The position numbers were made by a program, and so were the translations under genes. Of a stretch of 64,000 bases of DNA, positions 44,795-53,822 are shown in pieces. The stretch's first letter is position 1. Each line of letters begins with the position of its first letter. The notes beneath the pieces are model-generated. The model saw only the letters and a program-made list of their open reading frames with translations. It had not been told where the DNA came from and made no database searches. Origin of the DNA: Adhaeribacter swui (GTDB lineage: Bacteria > Bacteroidota > Bacteroidia > Cytophagales > Hymenobacteraceae); NCBI RefSeq assembly GCF_014217805.1, contig NZ_CP055156.1, positions 4,656,585 through 4,720,584 on the forward strand, in the 5' to 3' direction.

Positions 44795-45901
44795 CTAGCT
44801 GTTCAGGGCGTTGTACACGAGCAATTGGTTCTGCGAAATAAGTTTCTCGCCTTCCTTTAAGCCGCTTTTAATGTAGGTCTGAGCGCCCGAGGTTTTAAAA
44901 ATTTCTACTTCGCGTACTTCTACGTCGCATTTTTTGCGGTACACCACTACAAAGTTGCGGCTGTTATCAAAAATGATGTCCTGACTGGGGATAGTAATGA
45001 GCTTTTCGTTGTCGGGGTAGCCGTATTTTACCCGAACGGTAGTAAACATCTCTGGTTTGAGCAGGTAATCCGGGTTTTCCATCCGGATGCGTACTTTCAT
45101 GACGCGAGTTTCCGGATCGATGATGTTCATGGTTTTATCAATTTTACCCCGGAAAATTTTGTCAGGATAGCTCAGGGTAGTAACTTCTACATCCTGCCCG
45201 CTTTCAATTTTAGAAATATCAGTTTCGTACACGTTGGCCATTACCCAGATCTGGTTCATGCTGGATATGGTAAAAATGTTATTGGCATCGTCGGAGCGGA
45301 TTTGCGTGTCGCGGTTAATCCGCTTTTCAGCAATAAAGCCCGAAGCCGGCGCTTTTACCACGTATTCGGAGTTGCGGGAAATATTATAAATTTTAAAAAT
45401 TTCCTGAATTTTCTGGATGTCGGCCTGGGCATTCTGGTGTTCTTTTTGGGCCGCAATTAAGTCGCGCTCCGAGGTTAAACCGGCTTTAAACATATCCTGC
45501 GCTACGTCCAGGTTTTTGCTGGCTAATTGTAAGTTGGCACGGGCATCAATCAATTGCTTTTCGTAGTCGGCAATTTCGCCGCTTTTAATTACAGCCAGTA
45601 TTTGTCCTTTTTCCACGAAATCGCCTAAGTCGGCTTTTACATCCAATACCTGACCACCTACTAAAGGAAAAATTTTAAAAACTCCTTTTTCGTCGAAATC
45701 CACTTTCCCGGATAAGGTAAGTTCATTCTGTACGGGCTGCATCAGGGCAGTATCCAGTTTTAAATTAGTGGCCAGCGAATCGTTCAGACAAAATGAGCTG
45801 GTGGGCGGCTCTACTTTTACCGTTGGCGTGGAGTGGCAACTGCTGAGGGTGTAACTAGCCACAAAAAACGCGATATAGCTGAATAATACTTTTCTTTTCA
45901 T
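44795..45901 (-). CDS. czcB: RND efflux periplasmic adaptor (CzcB/CusB-like lipoprotein)
   Basis: The 368-residue protein has a lipobox L-S-S-C-H-S (Cys22), a barrel-sandwich-hybrid domain in two parts (V-K-A-D-L-G-D-F-V-E-K-G-Q and A-P-A-S-G-F-I-A-E-K), an alpha-helical hairpin between them rich in A, Q and L, and beta-barrel and membrane-proximal parts. It bridges the pump and the outer-membrane channel. It lies 12 bp after the TolC-like gene and 61 bp before the pump gene. No Met-rich N-terminal metal-binding segment was seen. Confidence 0.93.
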   Translation of the reverse strand: MKRKVLFSYIAFFVASYTLSSCHSTPTVKVEPPTSSFCLNDSLATNLKLDTALMQPVQNELTLSGKVDFDEKGVFKIFPLVGGQVLDVKADLGDFVEKGQILAVIKSGEIADYEKQLIDARANLQLASKNLDVAQDMFKAGLTSERDLIAAQKEHQNAQADIQKIQEIFKIYNISRNSEYVVKAPASGFIAEKRINRDTQIRSDDANNIFTISSMNQIWVMANVYETDISKIESGQDVEVTTLSYPDKIFRGKIDKTMNIIDPETRVMKVRIRMENPDYLLKPEMFTTVRVKYGYPDNEKLITIPSQDIIFDNSRNFVVVYRKKCDVEVREVEIFKTSGAQTYIKSGLKEGEKLISQNQLLVYNALNS

Positions 45902-45913
45902 AAGGAATGCGGT

Positions 45914-47212
45914 TTATTGGTATTGAATGACGGGGGTGCCCACGGCAAAATTTATTTCTTCTAAAGCTTTAATGCGGTTGGTTTTTAATTGCAGCATTTG
46001 GGTAATGCTTTCGGTGTAGGTTTCGTAATAATCCACAAACTCAATCAGGCTGATGTTGCGCTTGCCGAAGCTCTCGGTAATGCCGTCGAGTAGTTTGTCA
46101 AAGTCCTGGGAAAAGTTGGCGTAGTGGCCCAGGTAAATTTTATCGGTTTCGCGTACCTTGTTGTAAGCCGACATGACTTCTTGTTCTACCTGGTTTTGAT
46201 ATTGCTGCAAGTCAGTTTTGCTTTTATCCACCAGTATTTTGGCGGCTTTAATGTTGCCCTGGTTGCGGTTTAAAAATGGTAAACTAAACTGCGCCTGTAC
46301 GCCCACGTAATCGCGGATAAAAGACCCTTGCCGGTCGTAAATAGCGCCTAATCCCAGGTCGGGCACGGCCAGCGCTTTTTGGTAGTTTAATTGGGCTTCC
46401 TGCAGGTTTACGTTGGTTTGCACCAGTTTTAAATCGTAGCGGTTTTCGGTGGCGGTTGCCAGCAACTGCTCGTAGGGTAGGGTGGCATCTGCCCGGTTTA
46501 GTTGGGTTTCGTTAAAGGTTGGTAAAATAAAAATAGTGGGTTTGGCGCCCAGCAGTAAACTCACGCTAGCTTCGCGGTCATTAATCTGGTGGATTAAGTC
46601 CAGCCGCTCGTTCTCCAGAGAAAAAATCAGCGCTTTTAAACGGGTTACTTCTTTCAGCGAAACGTTGCCTTTTTTTAACTGCGATTCGTAGGCAGTCACC
46701 AGTCGGCGAATGGGTTCCGTTTTGCTTTGGTATATGGCCAGGTTCTGGATTAAATAATTAAGCTCTACCAACGAGGTGCGTAACTCAAACCGCAGCGAAC
46801 GGAGTAAATCAAAGTATTGAAATTCGGTGATTTGGGAATTGAGTTGTTCGATTTGGATGCGTTTGTTGCGTTTGCCAGCCAACTCAATCATTTGTTGAAA
46901 CTCCACAATGTTCTGCCCCGATTTACCCGTATCGAAATATTTTTGGTTGTTGGGGTTGTAAATGTTTTGCTCCACCGACAGGGTAGGGTTGGGGAATAAC
47001 CGGGCCTGAATAATGGCAGCCTTGGCCGCATCAATATCCAGCCGCTGCGAAAGCAAAGGCAGGTTATTTTTTAAAAATATTTCTTCGGCTTGCGCCATAT
47101 TTAGCCGAAGGGTATCGGTGCGGGCATTTATTAAGTTTTCCGGTGGACTTTGGGCGGCCCCCCGGAAACCGATTAATAAAATGAAAACAAGTAAAGTAAG
47201 TAATCGCTGCAT
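45914..47212 (-). CDS. czcC: TolC-family outer-membrane efflux channel (CzcC-like)
   Basis: The 432-residue protein has a signal peptide (1-20) and two homologous TolC repeats with long helices (A-E-E-I-F-L-K-N-N-L-P-L-L-S-Q, then L-P-Y-E-Q-L-L-A-T-A-T-E-N-R-Y-D-L). It also has the typical S-L-P-F-L-N-R-N-Q-G-N-I-K-A. It is the first gene of the efflux operon. A TAnnTTTG-type sequence on the minus strand at 47236-47243 could be its -7 box. Confidence 0.93.
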   Translation of the reverse strand: MQRLLTLLVFILLIGFRGAAQSPPENLINARTDTLRLNMAQAEEIFLKNNLPLLSQRLDIDAAKAAIIQARLFPNPTLSVEQNIYNPNNQKYFDTGKSGQNIVEFQQMIELAGKRNKRIQIEQLNSQITEFQYFDLLRSLRFELRTSLVELNYLIQNLAIYQSKTEPIRRLVTAYESQLKKGNVSLKEVTRLKALIFSLENERLDLIHQINDREASVSLLLGAKPTIFILPTFNETQLNRADATLPYEQLLATATENRYDLKLVQTNVNLQEAQLNYQKALAVPDLGLGAIYDRQGSFIRDYVGVQAQFSLPFLNRNQGNIKAAKILVDKSKTDLQQYQNQVEQEVMSAYNKVRETDKIYLGHYANFSQDFDKLLDGITESFGKRNISLIEFVDYYETYTESITQMLQLKTNRIKALEEINFAVGTPVIQYQ

Positions 47213-47235
47213 AACTCAAGTAAGATGAAGTGCAG

Positions 47236-47243
47236 CAAAAGTA
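47236..47243 (-). promoter_or_regulatory. Possible Bacteroidota -7 box for the efflux operon
   Basis: On the minus strand TACTTTTG fits the TAnnTTTG consensus, 24 bp before the start codon. No clear -33 TTTG was found upstream, so this is tentative. Confidence 0.35.
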
Positions 47244-47421
47244 GATGCGCCGTATTAGGCTGGCGTTAGAGAGAGATTAGAATACGGTAAGAAAGCAGGA
47301 AAAATATAAAATTTTTAAAATATTTTAATTTTTAGGATGGGTGGTAGTGGTGTTTGTAAGTTGGAAATTATTATGCGCTCTTTTTAGGTATGAAGCTAAC
47401 TCTCTTTGCTATATTTAAACC

Positions 47422-47625
47422 ATGGTTTTCAACGAGAACACCCGCGTAAAAATTCCTGCAGTTCTACACCTTACCCGATTAGGATACACTTATCTCTCCT
47501 TAAAAGGCACTTCTTGGAACGAAGATGTCAATATCTTTCCAGATATATTTAACGAAAGTATCTTGCACATTAATCCGGATAAAAACCTGGAAGTAGATGA
47601 TGGCGGTTCCTTCCACTACAGCTAA
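47422..47625 (+). pseudogene. Truncated N-terminal remnant of type I restriction subunit HsdR
   Basis: The 67-residue frame reads V-F-N-E-N-T-R-V-K-I-P-A-V-L-H-L-T-R-L-G, then Y-T-Y-L-S-L-K and I-F-P-D-I-F-N-E-S-I. This resembles the extreme N-terminus of HsdR (endonuclease subunit) proteins, which normally exceed 900 residues. The frame ends with TAA immediately before a perfect terminator, and no nuclease or helicase part follows. No hsdS or hsdM is near. It is most likely a relic of a lost restriction system, or a short standalone N-terminal domain. Confidence 0.7.
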
Positions 47626-47658
47626 AAAGCCTCTTTGTTTTAAACGAAGAGGCTTTTT
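47625..47658 (+). terminator. Intrinsic terminator after the HsdR remnant
   Basis: AAAAGCCTCTT (47625-47635) pairs with AAGAGGCTTTT (47647-47657), followed by T. The stem begins at the last base of the stop codon, so this terminator is fitted to the short frame. Confidence 0.88.
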
Positions 47659-47865
47659 AGCTTTTCTAAAAGATTTTCCTGATACAATTAACGGCAATCC
47701 GTATTAATTTGTACCTGCTTAAAATTGTCAAATCGACAGCTATTCGTAATTTGGTGCTTCTTAACTCATTATTTTTAAAACTATAATAAGGCTTTAAACC
47801 GGCAGACGCCTAATTGGTAGCTTTTTAAACATGTTTAGTAATTCCAGATTTGTAATTTTATTTAG

Positions 47866-48723
<858 letters not shown>

Positions 48724-48843
48724 GTTTATAGGTTTGTGTCAAAGTAATTTATTAGCCAAAGTCTAAATTATACCTTCTCTATTTATACATTTTTAATTTT
48801 TAACAAGAATTGGGTTTCTGAACCTCAATACACCTCAAACCAC

Positions 48844-49365
48844 ATGAAAAAATCTTTATTAAATTTCTCATTCTTAGTTGCGGCCTTGTTGCTGACTTTT
48901 ACTTCTTATTCGCAATCTAACTTTAGTAGTAAGTTAATTGGCTCCGGAGTAGTGGTGTCGGATTTAGACAAGTCTTTAGACTTTTATGTAAATACCATTG
49001 GTATGGTAAAAGCCTATAACTTTACCATTAACGCAGATTTTGGGAAACGTTCCGGTTTATCGAACGGGGTGCCTACGGAAGTAACGGTTTTAAAATTAGA
49101 AAACAGTCCGGAAGCGAATGAGTGGAAGCTGATGAGTTTCGGGAAAAAAGCCAACCGACCCCAATCCAAATTTATTCAGGACGATACCGGGGTGCAGTAC
49201 ATCACCATTAATGTAAAAGCCTTAAAACCGGTTATAGACAGGTTAAAAGCGAAAAACGTGAAATTCCTTGGCAGTACACCTATCCCCTTAAACGAGAAAT
49301 CGCATTTTGTGCTGGTGCAAGACCCCGACGGAACTTTTATAGAACTGATCGGGCCGATGGAGTAA
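48844..49365 (+). CDS. Exported VOC/glyoxalase-fold protein
   Basis: The 173-residue protein has a signal peptide ending S-Y-S-Q-S and then one vicinal-oxygen-chelate module pair: V-V-V-S-D-L-D-K-S-L-D-F-Y and, later, Q-D-P-D-G-T-F-I-E-L. Most VOC proteins are cytoplasmic enzymes, so an exported copy inside a glycan-degradation cluster is unusual. The C-terminal Glu is a likely metal ligand. Substrate is unknown. Confidence 0.85.
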   Translation: MKKSLLNFSFLVAALLLTFTSYSQSNFSSKLIGSGVVVSDLDKSLDFYVNTIGMVKAYNFTINADFGKRSGLSNGVPTEVTVLKLENSPEANEWKLMSFGKKANRPQSKFIQDDTGVQYITINVKALKPVIDRLKAKNVKFLGSTPIPLNEKSHFVLVQDPDGTFIELIGPME

Positions 49366-49452
49366 GCAATAATTTAAAAAATATTCCCTAATCAGTCAGC
49401 AATTAAATGCATTTTTTAAATTTTTTTATGCTGGCGATACCCAATAAAACGA

Positions 49453-51030
49453 ATGATTAAAAAGATTCTTCCGTTTGGATTTTTTATTCTTATAAGCCTG
49501 TGCCTGGTATTGCCTTCGCAAGGCCAAAGTGCCAGAAACCCGATTATTTTTGCCGATGTGCCGGATATTTCCATTATCCGGGTTGGCAAAGCTTATTACA
49601 TGAGCAGCACTACCATGCACCTGAGCCCGGGTGTTCCGATCATGAAATCGACTGATTTAGTAAACTGGAAACTGGTAAATTATGCGTATGACACCTTAGC
49701 CAGTAAAGATGAACTTAACCTGGAAAACGGAAAAAGTACGTATGGCCGGGGTTCCTGGGCCAGCAGCTTGCGTTATCATAACGGCACCTACTACGTTTCT
49801 ACTTTTGCACAAACTACCGGCAAAACGCATGTTTACTCCACCAAAAACATCGAAAAAGGCTCCTGGAAAGCTGTTTCTTTTTCGCCGTCCTATCATGACA
49901 ATTCTTTGTTCTTCGACGACGATGGCCGGGTTTACATGATCTATGGGGGTGGCCAACTTAAAATGGTAGAATTAACCGCTGATGCTTCCAGGGTAAAACC
50001 CGGAACCACGGAGCAGGTTATTATCGAAAACGCCAGTGCGCCGTCGGGTACCGGTGGTGGACTCCCGGCCGAAGGTTCGCAGTTGTTTAAAGTAAACGGC
50101 AAATACTACCTGTTTAACATTACCTGGCCGAAAGGCGGCATGCGTACGGTAGTTATTCACCGGGCTGATAAAATTACCGGACCTTACGAAGGCCGCATTG
50201 GTTTACAGGATTTGGGAGTAGCGCAAGGAGGTTTAATTGACGATGCGCAGGGGAATTGGTACGCATATTTGTTCCGCGATTATGGGGCAGTGGGGCGCAT
50301 ACCGTACCTAGTGCCGGTAAAATGGGAAGATGGTTGGCCGGTGTTGGGAGTAAATGGCAAAGTGCCGGAAACGCTGAACTTACCGGCCAGCAAAGGATTA
50401 ATCCCCGGCATTGTGGCCTCCGATGAATTTACCCGGAAAGCGGGCGAGCCCGCCTTGCCCTTAGTGTGGCAGTGGAATCATAACCCCGAGAATAAATTGT
50501 GGTCAATTAAAGAAAGGCCTGGGTTCCTGCGGCTAAAGACCGGAAGAATAGATACGTCTTTTATTTTAGCCCGCAATACCTTAACCCAGCGCACCATTGG
50601 TCCGGTTTCATCGGGCATTACTGCCCTGGATGTGTCGCATTTAAAAGACGGTGACTTTGCCGGTTTGGCCTTATTGCAAAAAAATTACGGTTTGGTTGGG
50701 GCTAAAGTAAATGGCAACAGCAAAGCTATTGTCATGATCAATGCCAGCACCGGTAAACCCATGGAGGCACAAAGTATTCCGCTAACCCAGAAAACAGTTT
50801 ACTTTAAAGCAGAATGCAATTTCACCGATAAAAAAGACGTCGCTAACTTCTTTTACAGCCTCGATGGCAAATCCTGGAAACCGATCGGTACCCAACTAAA
50901 AATGGCGTATACCATTCCGCATTTTATGGGCTATCGGTTCGGGTTATTTACCTACGCTACTAAAAATGTGGGTGGCTACGCCGATTTCGACTTCTTCCGG
51001 ATAGAGGAAAAAATTACCCAAAACAAGTAA
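49453..51030 (+). CDS. GH43-family glycosidase (beta-xylosidase/arabinofuranosidase type)
   Basis: The 525-residue protein has a signal peptide (1-25) and a five-bladed GH43 propeller with catalytic base Asp38 (A-D-V-P-D-I-S), pKa modulator Asp149 (Y-H-D-N-S) and acid Glu207 (P-A-E-G-S). A C-terminal GH43_C2-like beta-sandwich follows (about 330-525, F-Y-S-L-D-G-K-S-W). The family removes xylose or arabinose from xylans and arabinans. It lies 87 bp after the VOC gene and 75 bp before GH97. Confidence 0.92.
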   Translation: MIKKILPFGFFILISLCLVLPSQGQSARNPIIFADVPDISIIRVGKAYYMSSTTMHLSPGVPIMKSTDLVNWKLVNYAYDTLASKDELNLENGKSTYGRGSWASSLRYHNGTYYVSTFAQTTGKTHVYSTKNIEKGSWKAVSFSPSYHDNSLFFDDDGRVYMIYGGGQLKMVELTADASRVKPGTTEQVIIENASAPSGTGGGLPAEGSQLFKVNGKYYLFNITWPKGGMRTVVIHRADKITGPYEGRIGLQDLGVAQGGLIDDAQGNWYAYLFRDYGAVGRIPYLVPVKWEDGWPVLGVNGKVPETLNLPASKGLIPGIVASDEFTRKAGEPALPLVWQWNHNPENKLWSIKERPGFLRLKTGRIDTSFILARNTLTQRTIGPVSSGITALDVSHLKDGDFAGLALLQKNYGLVGAKVNGNSKAIVMINASTGKPMEAQSIPLTQKTVYFKAECNFTDKKDVANFFYSLDGKSWKPIGTQLKMAYTIPHFMGYRFGLFTYATKNVGGYADFDFFRIEEKITQNK

Positions 51031-51105
51031 TTAAACGTTCCCTGTTCTGCCGATGTCCTGCATGAGGGCGCTGAATTCGGCTTATTTTTAAAATTTTTAA
51101 ATTTT

Positions 51106-53055
51106 ATGAAATTATTATTTACTACCTGTTTAAGTATATGGTGTATGGTTATTTCGCTGAAAGGTGTTGCCCAGGATTTAACCGTGTTTAGCCCGGATAA
51201 ACAATTAAAAGTGACTATTCTGGTGCAAGATGGTAAGCCGATGTATAACGTAAGTTTTAAAGGCAAAACCCTGCTAGAAAATTCACCACTGGGGCTTACT
51301 ACCAACGAAGGCGATTTTACGACCGGCATGAAATACCTGGATAAAGAGGAAGGTGCGGTTGATAAAAATTATACAGAAACCAAAATAAAGAAATCGCAGG
51401 TTCATTACGTGGCCAATAAACTTACTTGTACTTTCGAAAACGCACAGCAAAAAAAGATCAGCGTGGTTTTTCAGGTGAGCAATAACAACGTTGCTTTCCG
51501 GTACGAACTGCCTACCTGGGGCGAGCGGTTTTCCTGCGCTGTAGAAAAAGAAGCTACCGGGTTTAAGTTTCCGGCCGTTTCTACCACCTTTCTTTCGGGG
51601 ATGATGAACCCCATGACCGGTTTTGCTCGCACCGCACCCAGTTATGAAGCTAGTTACGAAGCCGATGCTCCGCTGGTAAAAGCAAACCCTCGTCCGGAAG
51701 GTTACATATTCCCGGGACTTTTTCGGGTGGGCACCAACGGATGGGTGTTAGTTTCCGAAACTGGGGTAAGCAGTTTGTATTGTGCTTCCCATTTGAGTGA
51801 GGCCTCGAAAGATGGTACTTATACCGTAGCTTACCCAAATCCGAAGCAAAACAATGGTTTTGGCAGTTCGGGAGCGGCTATTTCCCTGCCGGGTGTTACT
51901 CCATGGCGCACCATTACGGTAGGCGAAAACCTGAAGCCCATTGTAGAAACCACCATTCCGTATGACGTGGTTGAGCCGTTATACGAACCTTCTCAGGAGT
52001 ATAAGTTCGGGCGTTCTACCTGGAGTTGGATTGTGTGGCAGGATAACAGCATGAACTACGAAGATCAGGTAAAATACATTGATCTGGCCGCCGCGCTTCA
52101 ATACGAGTATATTCTGATGGATGCCTTGTGGGATACCAAGGTGGGCAAAGACAAAATGAAAGATTTGATAAATTATGCCAAGTCCAAGAATGTAGATGTA
52201 TTTTTATGGTATAATTCTAACGGACCGTTTAACGATGCCCCGCAAGGCCCCCGAAATAAAATGAATACGGCGGTAGAGCGTAAAAAAGAAATGAAATGGC
52301 TCCGGGAAGTGGGTGTAAAAGGTTTAAAAGTTGATTTCTTCGGCGGCGACAAGCAGGAGACCATGCGCTTGTACGAAGACATTCTTTCGGATGCTAACGA
52401 TTACGGCTTAATGATTATATTTCATGGTACTACTTTGCCCCGCGGTTGGGAACGCATGTACCCAAACTTTGTGGGCAGCGAGGCGGTACTAGCTTCAGAA
52501 ATGCTGATCTTTTCCCAAAACGTGCGCGAAGCCGAAGCATTTAACGCTACCTTACACCCTTTCATTCGCAATGCCGTCGGGAGTATGGAATTTGGCGGGG
52601 TTTTACTGAACAAGTATCTCGTGAAAAGTAATGAAGGGCGGAATAAACGGCTCACCACCGATATTTTTCAGTTAGCCACCGCGGTTTTGTTTCAGAACCC
52701 CATGCAGATATTTGGCCTCACGCCCAACAATTTAACCGATGTGCCGGCTTTTGAAATAGAGTTCATGAAGCAGATACCCACCACCTGGGACGAAACAATT
52801 TACGTAGATGGTTACCCTGGAAAGTACTGCGTTATTGCCCGGCGGCATGGCGAAGAGTGGTACGTGGCCGGCGTAAATGCCACCAAAGAACCGCTTAAAC
52901 TAAAATTAAATTTACCTATGCTGGCTGGTAAGAAAGTTAATTACTATAACGACGACAGCAGTAAAGCGCCTTACAACAAAGATATTACTATCAAGAAAAA
53001 TGGCATGCTGGAAGTTGAGATACAACCAAACGGCGGAATAATTTTAAAAAAGTAA
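51106..53055 (+). CDS. GH97-family glycosidase (probably retaining alpha-galactosidase type)
   Basis: The 649-residue protein has a signal peptide (1-22), an N-terminal beta-sandwich, a TIM-barrel core and a C-terminal sandwich, the GH97 plan. G-L-K-V-D-F-F gives Asp410 at the position of the retaining-type nucleophile (compare Asp415 of BtGH97b), and Glu459 in G-S-E-A-V-L-A-S-E is a candidate acid/base. SusB-type inverting members use other glutamates, so alpha-galactosidase-like retention is favoured. Calcium ligands are expected from the family but not assigned. Confidence 0.9.
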   Translation: MKLLFTTCLSIWCMVISLKGVAQDLTVFSPDKQLKVTILVQDGKPMYNVSFKGKTLLENSPLGLTTNEGDFTTGMKYLDKEEGAVDKNYTETKIKKSQVHYVANKLTCTFENAQQKKISVVFQVSNNNVAFRYELPTWGERFSCAVEKEATGFKFPAVSTTFLSGMMNPMTGFARTAPSYEASYEADAPLVKANPRPEGYIFPGLFRVGTNGWVLVSETGVSSLYCASHLSEASKDGTYTVAYPNPKQNNGFGSSGAAISLPGVTPWRTITVGENLKPIVETTIPYDVVEPLYEPSQEYKFGRSTWSWIVWQDNSMNYEDQVKYIDLAAALQYEYILMDALWDTKVGKDKMKDLINYAKSKNVDVFLWYNSNGPFNDAPQGPRNKMNTAVERKKEMKWLREVGVKGLKVDFFGGDKQETMRLYEDILSDANDYGLMIIFHGTTLPRGWERMYPNFVGSEAVLASEMLIFSQNVREAEAFNATLHPFIRNAVGSMEFGGVLLNKYLVKSNEGRNKRLTTDIFQLATAVLFQNPMQIFGLTPNNLTDVPAFEIEFMKQIPTTWDETIYVDGYPGKYCVIARRHGEEWYVAGVNATKEPLKLKLNLPMLAGKKVNYYNDDSSKAPYNKDITIKKNGMLEVEIQPNGGIILKK

Positions 53056-53822
53056 GCTAGAGCTATCAGGCTTTTCTCACGTAAGTTTGAGCTAAGCCAA
53101 GAATCAATCAAAGAAAAGCTATTCTGTTTCTTTTCCATCATCTCGGAGGAATCTTACCAGCAAGTAATGGATTAGATTCTTCCGGATTTCTTTGAATTCC
53201 GAAGAAAGACCTAAATAGACTTAAACAATAGCAAAATTATAGTTCTAGCGTTTTAATGAGCACTTCCGTAGTCTGAATTAGTAAATTCTTAAATCGTACT
53301 CTCGTTATTTTAGTAAGTAGCTATAAGTCGATCCAGCCATTAAAGACATTAATCCGGTGAACCAAAGCCTGGTTTTACAGTCAGATAATCAGCTCCTCCT
53401 GCCAAAGAAATTTAATTGTTAAAAAGCTTTTGTTTTTTCAATTTTAATTGTAGTTTTCACACTTGTTAATAATTTAATTCTTCGGAATTAAAATTTTTTT
53501 GCTTCTTTTTATAATTGTTGTTTTTACACTTTAAGCAGTAAATAATTTTATTTCTGAAGTAGTTTAAACAGGCTGAATCCTTATGTTAAAGCAGGTTCCG
53601 GTTTTACAATATTGCAGGAAAATGACGCTGGATTACACTTAAACATATTGCCTATACATTCCGGGCTATGATTTAGTAATTATTTAAAAACATAGCTGGG
53701 ATGCAAAAGCATTAACCAGTTGCTTAAAGTTCTTCGGGGGTGTAAGCGGAGTAGGGGGGATTATCCGGAGTAATCGAATTTTTAAATTCTATCAATACCT
53801 AAATACTTCACGTGTATCTCTT
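53056..53822. other. Long intergenic region with a UUCG-loop terminator
   Basis: This 767-bp gap breaks the glycan cluster in two. No credible ORF was found. A hairpin with TTTAATTC (53473-53480), loop TTCG and GAATTAAA (53485-53492) is followed by seven T residues, about 420 bp after the GH97 stop. It could end the first transcript after a very long 3' leader or end an unlisted small RNA. Confidence 0.5.
53473..53500 (+). terminator. UUCG-tetraloop intrinsic terminator
   Basis: An eight-pair stem capped by the stable TTCG tetraloop is followed directly by a T-run. It is the only strong terminator between GH97 and GH95. Confidence 0.8.
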
